Notes: generated by a model not told the origin, from the letters alone. Positions 7,492 to 16,466 are shown, numbered from the stretch's first letter. The stretch: DNA of 64,000 nucleotides from JBGAQP01 sp044220635 (GCA_044220635.1 JBGAQP010000014.1:1-64000), one strand, 5' to 3'. Numbers and translations: made by a program.

Positions 7492-8256
7492 CTACTGGGT
7501 GGTGTAGCCGCCGTCGATCACCAGCCCCTGGCCGCTGATGAAGCCGCTCCGGTCCGAGGCGAGATACAGCACCAGGTCGGCCACTTCTTCGCTCTTGCCG
7601 ATGCGCCCCGCGATCGTCCCATTGGCGAAGCCGTACTTGCTGTCGTCGCTGCCCCAAAGGCGGTCTTGGAACGGCGTATCGATGATTCCGGGCAGCACCG
7701 CGTTGATTCGAATGCCCTTGGGGAAGTACTCGAGTGCTGCGGTCTTGGTCAGGCCCATCACCGCATGCTTGCTGGCGATGTAGGGCGCCAGGTTCTGGAA
7801 GCCGATCAGCGCGCCCATCGAGGCGTTGTTGACGATTGCACCGCCGCCGTTGGCGAGCATCGCCGCGATCTCGTACTTCATTGAGAGGAACACGCCCTTT
7901 ACGTTCGTGTTCATCACGAGGTCGTAGTTCTCCGACGTCTGGTCGGCAAACGGGGCCGCAGTGCCCCCCGTACCGGCATTGTTGAATGCTGCGTCCAGAC
8001 GGCCGTAGCGATCAACTGCGGTCTTCACCAAGCGCTGGATGTCGACCTCGCGGGTCATGTCTGCCTGCACGAAGACGGCCTCAGCACCCAGGTCGCGAGC
8101 TTGGCGGGCGACGGCCTCGCCTTCAAGCTCGCGACGGGCCCCCAGCACGAGCCGGGCGCCCGCCCTGGCGAACGCCAGCGCCGCCGCGGAACCCATGCCG
8201 GAAGATGCACCGGTTATAAGGATCGAATGGTTTTTGAAGTCTAGGAAGTCGCTCAT
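7492..8256 (-). CDS. Short-chain dehydrogenase/reductase (SDR)
   Basis: Classical SDR of 254 residues. It has the cofactor motif TGASSGMG (residues 15-22), NNAG near 90, the catalytic Ser of NNASMG and the YIASK Tyr-Lys pair, and ends in FISGQGLVIDGGYTTQ, typical of glucose/3-oxoacyl reductase-like SDRs. The start is set by GGAG seven bases ahead. It is the first gene of the six-gene island operon and is transcribed divergently from the LysR gene, which suggests control by that regulator. Substrate unknown. Confidence 0.9.
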   Translation of the reverse strand: MSDFLDFKNHSILITGASSGMGSAAALAFARAGARLVLGARRELEGEAVARQARDLGAEAVFVQADMTREVDIQRLVKTAVDRYGRLDAAFNNAGTGGTAAPFADQTSENYDLVMNTNVKGVFLSMKYEIAAMLANGGGAIVNNASMGALIGFQNLAPYIASKHAVMGLTKTAALEYFPKGIRINAVLPGIIDTPFQDRLWGSDDSKYGFANGTIAGRIGKSEEVADLVLYLASDRSGFISGQGLVIDGGYTTQ

Positions 8257-8347
8257 CGTTGCTCCTTGGTCATGCTGTGCGTTCATCGATGCGCCAAGTC
8301 TGCTTGACACCGCCGTCACTGTGAATGAAATTGTTGCGACTTTAGAA

Positions 8348-8362
8348 TTCCTGTTGGAGGAA
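8348..8362. promoter_or_regulatory. Candidate LysR operator
   Basis: The perfect dyad TTCCTGTTGGAGGAA contains a T-N11-A core, the form recognised by LysR-type regulators. It lies in the divergent SDR/LysR intergenic region. It also contains the GGAGG ribosome site of the LysR gene, so the symmetry could be partly accidental. Confidence 0.4.
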
Positions 8363-8369
8363 CAATCAA

Positions 8370-9272
8370 ATGAACGAGTTCGAGCTCCTAAAGCTGTTCT
8401 GCGCAGCCGCGGAGGCGGCCAGCTTCCGTGAGGCCGCAACGCGGCTAGGAGTGTCACCACAAGTGGTGACGCGGGCTATCAAGCAACTCGAGGAGCGACT
8501 GGGGGAGACCCTTTTCCATCGCAGCACCCGAAAGGTACGCATCACCGCCTACGGGGAACAGCTGGCAGCGAGGAGCGGCGAGCTGATTGGTTCGCTACGG
8601 GACGTGCTAAAGCCGAAGGCTCAACGCGATCGCAATGAAGCGTTCGGCGTTGTGCGCGTAACCGCTCCGGGGGCGTTAGGACGAGGGTTGGTAATGCGGG
8701 CCCTCAGCCCGGTCTTGGCCAGCCATCCAAGACTGATGCTCGACCTCAGGTTGTCGGAGGCTGTCGCCGATGCTGTGGACCAACGCATCGACGTAGGCGT
8801 TCGCGTGGGTACTCTTCGTGACAGCCGTTTCGTTGCGCGCTCGGCAGCGCGAATTAGTTTCTGTGTCGTCGCGACACCGGACCTTATCGAGAAGGCTGGA
8901 AAACCGCGGCGCATCGAGGATCTGCGCGCACTACCAACCACGGCACTGATCGACCGAAACTCGGGGCGACCCTGGCCTTGGTACTTTAGGTCGTCGAAGT
9001 CGTTCATAACCACACCGTCCTTCGTTACGGACGATCCGGAGGCGGAAGTCGCGGCGGCACTCGCTGGTTTGGGGTACGCGCAGCTCCCCAACTATCTGGT
9101 TGGCACGCACATCAAATCGGGGCGGCTGGTAGAGGTCTTGCGGTCCGAAGCGCCGGCGCCGTGGTCAGTATCCGTCTACCGCTCGAGCCGATCGCCCGTC
9201 CCCAATCGGATCAGGGTTGTGTTCGACGCCTTGGTCGATACATTCAGGGTGGCCGCCGAGTTCAATCCCTGA
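8370..9272 (+). CDS. LysR family transcriptional regulator
   Basis: Regulator of 300 residues. Its N-terminal winged helix-turn-helix (FELLKLFCAAAEAASFREAATRLGVSPQVVTRAIKQLEERLGETLFHRSTRKV, residues 4-56) is followed by a periplasmic-binding-type effector domain with the CrgA-like region around residues 90-290. It is divergent from the SDR-to-MDR operon, the classical layout for autogenous control and activation of a catabolic operon. Codon usage is as A/T-tolerant as the rest of the insert. The inducer is unknown. Confidence 0.92.
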   Translation: MNEFELLKLFCAAAEAASFREAATRLGVSPQVVTRAIKQLEERLGETLFHRSTRKVRITAYGEQLAARSGELIGSLRDVLKPKAQRDRNEAFGVVRVTAPGALGRGLVMRALSPVLASHPRLMLDLRLSEAVADAVDQRIDVGVRVGTLRDSRFVARSAARISFCVVATPDLIEKAGKPRRIEDLRALPTTALIDRNSGRPWPWYFRSSKSFITTPSFVTDDPEAEVAAALAGLGYAQLPNYLVGTHIKSGRLVEVLRSEAPAPWSVSVYRSSRSPVPNRIRVVFDALVDTFRVAAEFNP

Positions 9273-9496
9273 GGCACGTTGCCGCTGGCTCAAGTGGTCA
9301 GCTACTCGCTCGCAGGCCAAGCCAGCCGGGAGGGTGTGTACGGCAACTCCAATATCGCCTTCAGTTGCCTCAGCCTGGAATTCCCCCGATTCCCCCTGAC
9401 ACTCACGGTTGGGTTAAAGGGCTCGCGGGAGGAGGTCAAAGAGCCCGGTAGTAGGGCGAATACGCTGGCCGAAAAGGGGGGCTCGAGTTCGGGCCG

Positions 9497-9733
9497 CTAC
9501 GTGGCCGGAGTGCCCGGGCCACGGCCCAGGAAGGCGGCCACGGCTTTCTGAGCATCGGCGGGGGGGTTCGTGCGGCCGTTTTCCCAGTTCGCCACCGTCC
9601 AGCCGCTGACGCCAAGGCGCTCACCCGCTTGCCGTTGCGTGAGCCCAAGCTCCAAGCGCCTCTGACGGATGTGCTCCCCGAGGGATCTCGGCGCAAGACT
9701 GAAATCCTTTCGCTTCAGGCACTTGAGCGTGAT
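9497..9733 (-). pseudogene. Small helix-turn-helix (XRE-like) protein gene, start lost
   Basis: The frame encodes ITLKCLKRKDFSLAPRSLGE, an HTH (IRQRRLELGLTQRQAGERLG, then VSGWTVANWENGRTNPP) and a short tail. This is a familiar small mobile-DNA regulator type, about 70-80 residues, in which the conserved part follows an N-terminal Met-x-LK. No ATG, GTG or TTG stands in frame before it within the insert; the open frame runs backwards into the comM fragment. An ATG at 9743 is one base out of frame, so a single-base insertion probably destroyed the start. It marks the right end of the inserted element. A non-standard start codon is the alternative. Confidence 0.55.
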
Positions 9734-9761
9734 CCGCAGGCATGGCAAAAAGGCAACGCCT

Positions 9762-9767
9762 CCCTGC
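9762..9767 (+). repeat. Right 6-bp direct repeat (candidate att core)
   Basis: CCCTGC, the point where native comM sequence resumes in its proper codon frame; pairs with 3107-3112. Confidence 0.45.
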
Positions 9768-10244
9768 CCCTGCGGCTGGCTCGGGCACCCGAGCGCGCGT
9801 TGCGCCTGCTCGCCCGATCGCATCGCGCGCTACCGGGCGCGGATCTCGGGGCCGCTGCTCGACCGCATCGACCTGCACGTGGAGGTCGCCTCGCTCGGCG
9901 AGGAGGAACTGCACGCGCAGTCGCCGGGGGAAGGCTCGGCGGGCGTGCGCGCGCGGGTGGGCGCCGCGCGCAGCCGACAGGCCGCGCGCCAGGGGCATCC
10001 CAATGCGCTGCTCGCGGTCGCCGGCATCGAGCGCCACTGCGCCCCCGGGCCCGCCGCGGCGCGCCTGCTGCGCGCGGCGAGCGCGCGGCTCTCGCTTTCC
10101 GCGCGCGCCTTCCACCGCGTGCTGAAGGTCGCGCGCACGATCGCCGACCTCGAAGGGGCGCAGCAGCTCGCCGCGAGCCACGCGGCCGAAGCTCTCCAGT
10201 ACCGCATGCCGCTCGCCGGGGTCGGGCCGTCCCCGTTACAGTAG
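9762..10244 (+). pseudogene. comM: Displaced native 3' fragment of comM
   Basis: It starts at the Pro-Cys codons of the ComM motif and reads PCPCGWLGHPSARCACSPD, ISGPLLDRIDLHVEV, then LSARAFHRVLKVARTIADLE and the final helix ending at a TAG. This is the ComM C-terminal domain without the AAA+ core. It parallels codons 347-495 of the hybrid comM and has the genome's own high-GC codon usage. It has no ribosome site or start of its own and stops four bases before the cytochrome gene. I read it as the original 3' end, stranded when the element entered. Confidence 0.88.
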
Positions 10245-10248
10245 CGGC

Positions 10249-12132
10249 GTGCGCATCAAGACGGCTCTCGTGCTGGCCGCCGGCGCCTGCCTCGCCGCGG
10301 GCGGGGCGTGGTGGTTCCTCGCGTCGCAGGCGGCCTCCCCGCTTCGCTCCGCCGCGGGCCTGGGCGAAGGCTGCCTCTCCTGCCACGGCCCCGTCGCCGG
10401 CCTCGAGGGCCCCCACGCGCCGGAGAGGATCGGCTGCGCGTCCTGCCACGCGGGCGATTCGAAGGCGCGGGAGAAGAGCGCCGCGCACGCGGGCCTCGTC
10501 CTCGTGCCCGGCAACCTCGCCGACGCGCCGCTGACCTGCGCGCGCTCGGGCTGCCACGAGAACATGGCCCCCCGCGTCGAGCGATCGATCATGGCGACGA
10601 TGGCCGGCGTCATCGCCGTGAACCGCCGCGTCCTCGGCGAGAAGCCCGCGGGCAAGGAGCTGCCCCACGCGGCGCGCCTGGGCCACGGGGTCGCCGACAG
10701 CCACCTGCGCGAGCTGTGCGTCGGCTGCCACCTCGGCCAGAAGAAGACCGGGTGGGGACCGATCGGCGAGGAGTCCCAGGGCGGGGGCTGCAACGCCTGC
10801 CACCTCGAGTACGGCGCGGCGGCCGCCTCCGACCTCGCGCGCTACGCGGCGCTTCCGCGCGAGGCGCGCGGCGAATCCCCGAAGACCCATCCCTCGCTCA
10901 CGCTCAACCCGCGCAACGGGCATTGCTTCGGCTGCCACAGCCGCTCGGGGCGCATCGCGCTGAGCTACGAGGGCTGGCACGAACGCAACGGCCCGCCGGG
11001 ACCCGCGGCGCGGGCCGAGCGCAGGCTCGCCGACGGGCGGACGGTCGAGCGCATCGTCCCCGACATCCACCACGAGCGCGGCCTCGAGTGCATCGACTGC
11101 CACACCGCGAACGAGCTGATGGGCGCGGGCACCTTCGTCGCCGCGAAGCGCGAGCAGCAGCGCGTGGCCTGCGCCGATTGCCACGCGAGGACGCACGCAT
11201 CCTCGGCCGAGGGCGAGCTCGACGACGAGTCGCGCCGCCTGCTGGCGCTGCGCAAGTGGAAGCTCGCGCCCGGCGAGCGCATGGGAACCACGCGCGACGG
11301 CGAGCCGCTCGTCAACGTCGTCGTCGCCGAGGGCGGCGCGCGGCTCCTCGGCAAGCGCAGCCACCGGCCCCACCCGCTCAAGGCGCCCGCGGCCGCCTGC
11401 ACCGAAGGCAAGGGCCACGAGCGCCTGGCCTGCGCCGCCTGCCACGCCGCCTGGGCGCCGCGCTGCAGCGAATGCCACACGCAGTTCGATCCCGCGGACG
11501 AGGGCTTCGACCACGCGGATCAGGCCTGGGTCCGCGGGACCTGGAACGAGACCGCGGGGCCTTTCGAGGCAGGGCTGCCCACGCTCGGCGTGCTTTCCGG
11601 CGGGAGTGCGCGCGGCACGATCGACACTTTCGTGCCGGGGATGATCCTGACCTTCGACCGCAACCGGGATGCGGGCGGCAAGCCCGACGTCGTCTTCCGG
11701 CGCCTCTACGCGAAGCTCTTCTCGCACACGATCCGGCGCGAGTCGCGCGGCTGCAAGTCGTGCCACAACGACCCGCAGGCCCTCGGCCTCGGGAAGGGAG
11801 AGCTCGCCTACGAGGTCTCCGGCGCGACGGGCCGCTGGCGGTTCAAGCCGCAGGCGAAGGCCTCCCGCCACGACGGCCTGCCCGAGGACGCGTGGACCGG
11901 CTTCCTGAAGGCGCGAAGCGGCATGGTCTCCACGCGCGAGGACGCGCGTCCCTTCGACGTCGCGGAGCAGCGCCGCATCCTCGCGGTCGGCGCCTGCCTC
12001 ACCTGCCACGCGGAGGATTCCCCGGTGATGAAGCGCTCGCTCGAGGGGTTCGACGCGCTCCTCGCAGCCGCGAGCCCGCGCTGCGCGCTCCCCGCCTGGA
12101 CCGGCGCGGCCCCGGGGAAGGCCTCGCGATGA
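10249..12132 (+). CDS. Membrane-anchored multiheme c-type cytochrome
   Basis: Protein of 627 residues with an N-terminal membrane anchor or uncleaved signal (residues 4-26). I count eleven CXXCH haem sites: CLSCH, CASCH, CVGCH, CNACH, CFGCH, CIDCH, CADCH, CAACH, CSECH, CKSCH and CLTCH. There is also one CX4CH (CARSGCH), a possible twelfth haem. It should act as a periplasmic electron-transfer protein or multihaem reductase; I cannot assign it to a named family. GTG start four bases after the comM fragment. Its stop overlaps the start of the MFS gene (ATGA), so the two are co-translated. Before the island arrived it would have followed comM directly. Confidence 0.85.
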   Translation: MRIKTALVLAAGACLAAGGAWWFLASQAASPLRSAAGLGEGCLSCHGPVAGLEGPHAPERIGCASCHAGDSKAREKSAAHAGLVLVPGNLADAPLTCARSGCHENMAPRVERSIMATMAGVIAVNRRVLGEKPAGKELPHAARLGHGVADSHLRELCVGCHLGQKKTGWGPIGEESQGGGCNACHLEYGAAAASDLARYAALPREARGESPKTHPSLTLNPRNGHCFGCHSRSGRIALSYEGWHERNGPPGPAARAERRLADGRTVERIVPDIHHERGLECIDCHTANELMGAGTFVAAKREQQRVACADCHARTHASSAEGELDDESRRLLALRKWKLAPGERMGTTRDGEPLVNVVVAEGGARLLGKRSHRPHPLKAPAAACTEGKGHERLACAACHAAWAPRCSECHTQFDPADEGFDHADQAWVRGTWNETAGPFEAGLPTLGVLSGGSARGTIDTFVPGMILTFDRNRDAGGKPDVVFRRLYAKLFSHTIRRESRGCKSCHNDPQALGLGKGELAYEVSGATGRWRFKPQAKASRHDGLPEDAWTGFLKARSGMVSTREDARPFDVAEQRRILAVGACLTCHAEDSPVMKRSLEGFDALLAAASPRCALPAWTGAAPGKASR

Positions 12133-13370
12133 AGCCGGCCGCGCGGCATTCGCCGGCGTTCCGCCGCGGCTTCGCGGCGCTGCTCGCCGCGCTCGCGACC
12201 CTCGGCCCCTTCTCCGTGGACGCGTACCTGCCCGCTTTCGCGGGCATCCAGGAGAGCCTGCACGCGACACCCCTGGAGATGCAGCAGACGCTCTCGGCCT
12301 ATCTCTTCGGCTTCGGGCTGATGTTCCTCTTCCACGGCGCGCTCTCCGACGCCTTCGGGCGCCGCCCGGTGATCCTCATCGCCCTCGGGGTCTTCACCCT
12401 CGCCTCGACGGCGGCCGCGCTCGCGGTCTCCGCGGGCGGGCTGATCGGATGGCGCTTCGTGCAGGGACTCTCGGTCGGCGCGGGCATGGTGGTGGGCCGC
12501 GCGATGATCCGCGACCTCTTCGGCCCCGAGGACGCGCAGCGCCTCATGTCGCTCGTGACGCTCTTCTTCGGCCTCGCCCCGGCCGTGGCGCCGGTGATCG
12601 GCGGCTGGCTCTTCACGGCGCTCGGCTGGCGGGCGATCTTCTGGTTCCTCGCGGCCGTGGGCCTCGTGCTCATCGCCGTGAGCGCGCGCCACCTGCCCGA
12701 GACGCTCGCCGAGGACGCGCGCCAGTCCTTCCACCCGCTCGCCCTTCTCAAGGGCTACGAGGAAGTGGGCATCAACCGGCGCTTCCTGCTGCTCTCGCTC
12801 GCGGTGGCGTTCAATTTCAACGCCTTCTTCCTCTACATCGTGTCCGCGCCCGCCTTCGTGGGCACGCACCTGGGGCTCGGGCCGCAGCAGTACGCGTGGC
12901 TCTTCCTGCCCTGCATCCTCGGGATCATGGCGGGCGCGCAGCTCTCGGGGCGCGCCGCCGGGCGCCTCACGCCCGCGCAGACGGTGGCGCGCGCCTACGC
13001 GTTCATGATCGCGGCCGCGGCCGCGAACCTCGCCTACGCGTTCCTCGTCGTGCCCGCCGTGCCCTGGGCCGTGATCCCGATCATGGTCTACGCCATCGGC
13101 TCGGCGATGGCGATGCCCTCGATCACGCTGATCACGCTCGACCTCTTCCCGACGCGCCGCGGCATGGCGGCCTCGCTCCAGGGCTTCGTCTCGGGAATGC
13201 TGAACACGCTCACCGCCGGCGTGATCGCGCCCGCGGTGTTCGACGACCCGCGCGGGCTGGCCCTCGCGATGGCGGCGATGATGGGCGTGGGCCTCGCGAG
13301 CTGGGCGCTGTATCGCGCTTCCGCGCGCCGCGGCGCGGGCAAGCCGCCGGAGCCCGGCCCGGAGCTCTAG
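12129..13370 (+). CDS. Bcr/CflA-type MFS multidrug efflux transporter
   Basis: Major facilitator of 413 residues with about twelve membrane helices. The first helix FAALLAALATLGPFSVDAYL carries the Asp-Ala-Tyr-Leu-Pro signature of Bcr/CflA drug:H+ antiporters. Motif A is present as GALSDAFGRRPVIL, and the fourth helix shows RFVQGLSVGAGMVVGRAMIRD. The family exports bicyclomycin, chloramphenicol or sulfonamides; the real substrate here is unknown. It is translationally coupled to the multihaem cytochrome, an unusual partner. Confidence 0.9.
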   Translation: MKPAARHSPAFRRGFAALLAALATLGPFSVDAYLPAFAGIQESLHATPLEMQQTLSAYLFGFGLMFLFHGALSDAFGRRPVILIALGVFTLASTAAALAVSAGGLIGWRFVQGLSVGAGMVVGRAMIRDLFGPEDAQRLMSLVTLFFGLAPAVAPVIGGWLFTALGWRAIFWFLAAVGLVLIAVSARHLPETLAEDARQSFHPLALLKGYEEVGINRRFLLLSLAVAFNFNAFFLYIVSAPAFVGTHLGLGPQQYAWLFLPCILGIMAGAQLSGRAAGRLTPAQTVARAYAFMIAAAAANLAYAFLVVPAVPWAVIPIMVYAIGSAMAMPSITLITLDLFPTRRGMAASLQGFVSGMLNTLTAGVIAPAVFDDPRGLALAMAAMMGVGLASWALYRASARRGAGKPPEPGPEL

Positions 13371-13377
13371 GCGCGCC

Positions 13378-14661
13378 CTAGGCGTGCTGCCGGCAGCGCG
13401 TCTCGCGCGCGAAGGCGAGGAGCGCGAGGGCGAGCGCGCACCAGGCGAGCATCAGCGCGAAGCCGCGCTGGTAGGCCTCGAAGTCGTAGACCCGCGCGCC
13501 CGCGACGAGCTGCCCGCCCCAGTGGCGGTCGAGCATGATCCCGACCAGCGGCTGCATGAAGAGCCCGCCGAGCATGACGCCCATGTTGGCGATGCCCGAG
13601 GCCGTGCCCCCGAGGCGCGCGGGCACCGATTCCTTCGCGAACGGGAAGATCAGGATGAAGACCCCGCCGGAGAGGCCGACCGCGACGAGGAGCAGCGCGA
13701 GCACCGGCCGGCTGTGCCCCGGCACGAAGATCACCAGCGCCCAGAGCGCCGCCGTGATCGCCACGCCGCCGAGGTAGAGGGGCTTCCTGTGGCCGAGCCG
13801 CTCCGAGAGCGGCCCGAAGGCCATGCTGCTCGCCGACCACGCGACGAGCATGGCGGAGGCGAGCGTGGCCGCCTCCGTAGTCGTGTAGCCGTAGTGCGTC
13901 GCGAGGAAGGGCACGCCCCAGAGGCCCGCGAAGCTCAGCACGATGCCCGCGACCGAGCCGGGGACGAGGAAGAGGAGCCACGTGTTGCGGTAGGCGAGGA
14001 CCTCGCGCAGGTCCGACCATACCGAGGGCGCCGTCCCCTCCGGGGCGTGGCCCTCGAAGTAGGTCGCGAAGCCGCGATCCTCGGGGTCGTCGCGGACCAC
14101 GAGCCAGATCGCCGCGGCGACCGCGGCGGTGGCCGCCGCGCTCGCCACCATCACCGGGCGCCAGCCGAAGGCGTCCACCGCGAGGCGCAGCGGCGCCCCG
14201 GCGAGCGTGGCGCCCACGACCCCGGTGAAGAGCGCCGCCCCGCTCGCGAAGGCGAACCGCCCCGGGGGCATCCAGTGGCTCGCGAGCTTGAGCATCGAGA
14301 CGAAGGCCACGCCCGCCGCGGCGCCGATCAGCAACCGCCCCAGGTTGGCGGCGGCGATCCCCGGCGCGAGGGCGAAGACGAGCGTGCCCGCCGCCGTCAC
14401 CAGGGCGCCCGCGGCGAGGAGCTTCCTCGGCCCCCAGCGGTCCGCCACGAGCCCCGTCGGGATCTGCATCGCGACGTAGCTGTAGAAATAGAACGCCGAG
14501 AGGTTGCCGAGGGCGGCCGCCGAGAGCCCGAACTCGCGCGAGAGCTCCTCGGTGATGACGGCCGGGGCCACCCGCTGGTAGAACGCGATGAGGTAGAGCG
14601 CCGCGCCCAGCCCCCACACCAGCCAGGCCGCCCTGGCGGGGGGCGGCTTCCGGTGGGTCAA
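13378..14661 (-). CDS. MFS transporter
   Basis: Major facilitator of 427 residues. The start is a TTG overlapping the rhodanese stop (TTGA); the long in-frame extension upstream is antisense to other genes. About twelve helices; motif-A-like GLVADRWGPRKLL and the second-half repeat GPLSERLGHRKPLY are visible. An organic-anion-type carrier is possible from the overall pattern, but substrate assignment is not justified. Coupled to a rhodanese, which hints at a sulfur compound or anion as cargo (inference). Confidence 0.87.
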   Translation of the reverse strand: MTHRKPPPARAAWLVWGLGAALYLIAFYQRVAPAVITEELSREFGLSAAALGNLSAFYFYSYVAMQIPTGLVADRWGPRKLLAAGALVTAAGTLVFALAPGIAAANLGRLLIGAAAGVAFVSMLKLASHWMPPGRFAFASGAALFTGVVGATLAGAPLRLAVDAFGWRPVMVASAAATAAVAAAIWLVVRDDPEDRGFATYFEGHAPEGTAPSVWSDLREVLAYRNTWLLFLVPGSVAGIVLSFAGLWGVPFLATHYGYTTTEAATLASAMLVAWSASSMAFGPLSERLGHRKPLYLGGVAITAALWALVIFVPGHSRPVLALLLVAVGLSGGVFILIFPFAKESVPARLGGTASGIANMGVMLGGLFMQPLVGIMLDRHWGGQLVAGARVYDFEAYQRGFALMLAWCALALALLAFARETRCRQHA

Positions 14662-15053
14662 TACTGTTCCCAGGGCAGACCGTCGACGCGCCAGCCGTTC
14701 ACGGAGTTGCGGTGGTGGCTGTCGTCGAGGTCGCCCTCGAAGCCGTGGAGCACGTTGATCACGTGGTGGAAGCCCGCCTGCTCGAGGGCCTCGCCCGCCT
14801 CGAGGGTGCGGTTGCCGCTGCGGCAGATGAGCAGGATCGGGCGCTTCTCGAAGTTCGCCCCGGCGAGCTTCTTCACCTGGCCGACGAAATGCGGGTTCTT
14901 CTCCCAGTCGGCGCCGTCGTACCAGGGCACCATGATGGCGCCCACGGGGTGGCCGACGAACATGTATTCCATCTCGCTGCGGGTATCGATGAAGACCGCC
15001 TGCGGGTTCGACTTGATGAACTCGTAGGCCTGCTTCGGCGTGAAGTGTTCCAT
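14658..15053 (-). CDS. Rhodanese-like sulfurtransferase
   Basis: Single rhodanese domain of 131 residues from the ATG behind GGAGGA (an earlier ATG would add eight residues). The active-site loop CRSGNRT contains the catalytic Cys; VFIDTRSEMEYMFVGHPVGA is the standard second strand with Asp-Thr-Arg. Such proteins move sulfane sulfur between thiosulfate or persulfides and thiol acceptors. It is followed by an MFS gene with overlapping codons, so the two form an operon. Confidence 0.92.
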   Translation of the reverse strand: MEHFTPKQAYEFIKSNPQAVFIDTRSEMEYMFVGHPVGAIMVPWYDGADWEKNPHFVGQVKKLAGANFEKRPILLICRSGNRTLEAGEALEQAGFHHVINVLHGFEGDLDDSHHRNSVNGWRVDGLPWEQY

Positions 15054-15139
15054 GGCCGTCCTCCGGTGCGAAGCCAATTATAGAAGGGCCGGCGGCGACC
15101 GGGCGTAGAATCGCCCGTTCCACGACGCGACGAGACCCC

Positions 15140-16402
15140 ATGAACGCGCCCGACCATCCCTTCCCCTTCGACGCGGCCGTGGCCGCGGCCGCCGAGCGCA
15201 TCGAGCCGCGCGTCGTCGCCTGGCGGCGCGACCTGCACGCGAACCCCGAGCTCGGCAACCGCGAGCGGCGCACCGCGGGGATCGTCGCCGCCCACCTGAA
15301 GGCGCTCGGCTTCGACGAGGTGCGCGAGAACGTGGCGGTCACCGGCGTCGTGGGGCTCCTGAAGGGTGGGAAACCCGGCCCCGTGGTGGCGCTGCGCGCG
15401 GACATGGACGCGCTCCCGGTGAAGGAGGAGACCGACGTCGCGTTCCGCAGCACCGTCACGACGGAATGGAACGGGCAGCGATGCGGCGTGATGCACGCCT
15501 GCGGCCACGACGCGCACACCGCGATCCTCATGGGCGTGGCGGAAGTTCTCGCGGGGATGCGCGCCGAGATCCCGGGCTCCGTGAAGTTCGTCTTCCAGCC
15601 CGCCGAGGAGATGCCGCCCATCGGCGAGGAAGGCGGGGCGAAACTGATGGTCGAGGAAGGCTGCCTCGACAACCCGCGGGCGGAGGCGATCTTCGGCCTG
15701 CACGTCACCTCGATCCACCCGACGGGGCGCATCGGCTACCGGTCGGGGCCCCTCATGGCCTCCGCGGACGACTTCCGCATCTTCGTGCGCGGCACCCAGA
15801 CCCACGCGGCCATGCCCTGGCGCGGCGTGGACCCGATCGTGGTGGGCTCGCAGATCGTGATGGGGTTGCAGACCGTGGTCTCGCGCCACATGAACCTCAC
15901 GAAGGAACCCTCGGTCGTCACGGTGGGCGTCTTCCAGGGGGGCGTGCGCAACAACATCATCCCCGACGAGGTGAAGCTCGAGGGCACGATCCGCGCCTTC
16001 GACGAGGGCCAGCGCGACGCGATCCACGAGCACGTGAAGCGCATCAGCGAGATGATCGCCGCCTCGGGCGGCGCGAAGGCGAACGTGCACATCCACCGCG
16101 GATACGACGTGACCGTGAACGATCCGGCGCTCACCGAGTGGTCCGTCCCGACCTTGCAGCGGATCGCGGGCGAGGGCGAGGTGCGCCTCGTCGACAAGGT
16201 CTGCGGCGCCGAGGACTTCTCCTTCTACCAGAAGGTGATCCCGGGGTTCTTCTACTTCGTGGGCTGCACGCCCCCGGACCGGGACGCGCGCACCGCGGCC
16301 CCCAACCACAGCCCGCGCTTCTACGTGGACGAGGACTGCCTCAAGCTCGGGGTAAAGACGCTTTCGGCCCTCGCCCTCGACTGGCTGGCGGGGCGGCCGT
16401 AG
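15140..16402 (+). CDS. M20 family amidohydrolase (hippurate/N-acyl-amino-acid hydrolase type)
   Basis: Peptidase family M20D protein of 420 residues. Metal ligands are visible in MHACGHDAHTAILMG, in the Glu-Glu pair of FQPAEEMPPIGEEGG, and in FGLHVTS; the inserted dimerisation domain contains THAAMPW near residues 230-236, and the last His of the family is in APNHSPRFYVDE. These cytoplasmic enzymes cleave N-acyl amino acids such as hippurate or indole-acetyl conjugates. The start follows the divergent rhodanese promoter region. Exact substrate is not predictable. Confidence 0.92.
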   Translation: MNAPDHPFPFDAAVAAAAERIEPRVVAWRRDLHANPELGNRERRTAGIVAAHLKALGFDEVRENVAVTGVVGLLKGGKPGPVVALRADMDALPVKEETDVAFRSTVTTEWNGQRCGVMHACGHDAHTAILMGVAEVLAGMRAEIPGSVKFVFQPAEEMPPIGEEGGAKLMVEEGCLDNPRAEAIFGLHVTSIHPTGRIGYRSGPLMASADDFRIFVRGTQTHAAMPWRGVDPIVVGSQIVMGLQTVVSRHMNLTKEPSVVTVGVFQGGVRNNIIPDEVKLEGTIRAFDEGQRDAIHEHVKRISEMIAASGGAKANVHIHRGYDVTVNDPALTEWSVPTLQRIAGEGEVRLVDKVCGAEDFSFYQKVIPGFFYFVGCTPPDRDARTAAPNHSPRFYVDEDCLKLGVKTLSALALDWLAGRP

Positions 16403-16466
16403 GGCTTCGTCGGGGAACGCCTTGGCGGGAATGCGGTCTTGCGGGGGTCGCCCCCGGGGTTGCGAA

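Larger units (their letters stand above)
3107..9767. mobile_element. Integrated genomic element in comM, 6.7 kb, flanked by CCCTGC repeats
   Basis: Host comM stops matching itself after CCCTGC at 3107-3112 and resumes at CCCTGC 9762-9767, in the same codons (Pro-Cys of the NPCPCG motif), with no loss of host sequence. Between them codon usage is visibly lower in G/C. At its left end the insert carries a foreign comM 3' end that restores the reading frame. It then holds a six-gene minus-strand operon, a divergent LysR gene and a small HTH gene. No integrase, transposase or terminal inverted repeat was seen, so the mechanism is unknown. A precise insertion with gene-end replacement is typical of site-specific integrative elements; transformation-mediated acquisition is the alternative. 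Confidence 0.72.

Noticed and set aside
9279..9551. Plus-strand ORF of 90 residues after the LysR gene
   Set aside because: No ribosome site or recognisable motif, and it overlaps the HTH gene on the other strand. Nothing supports expression.
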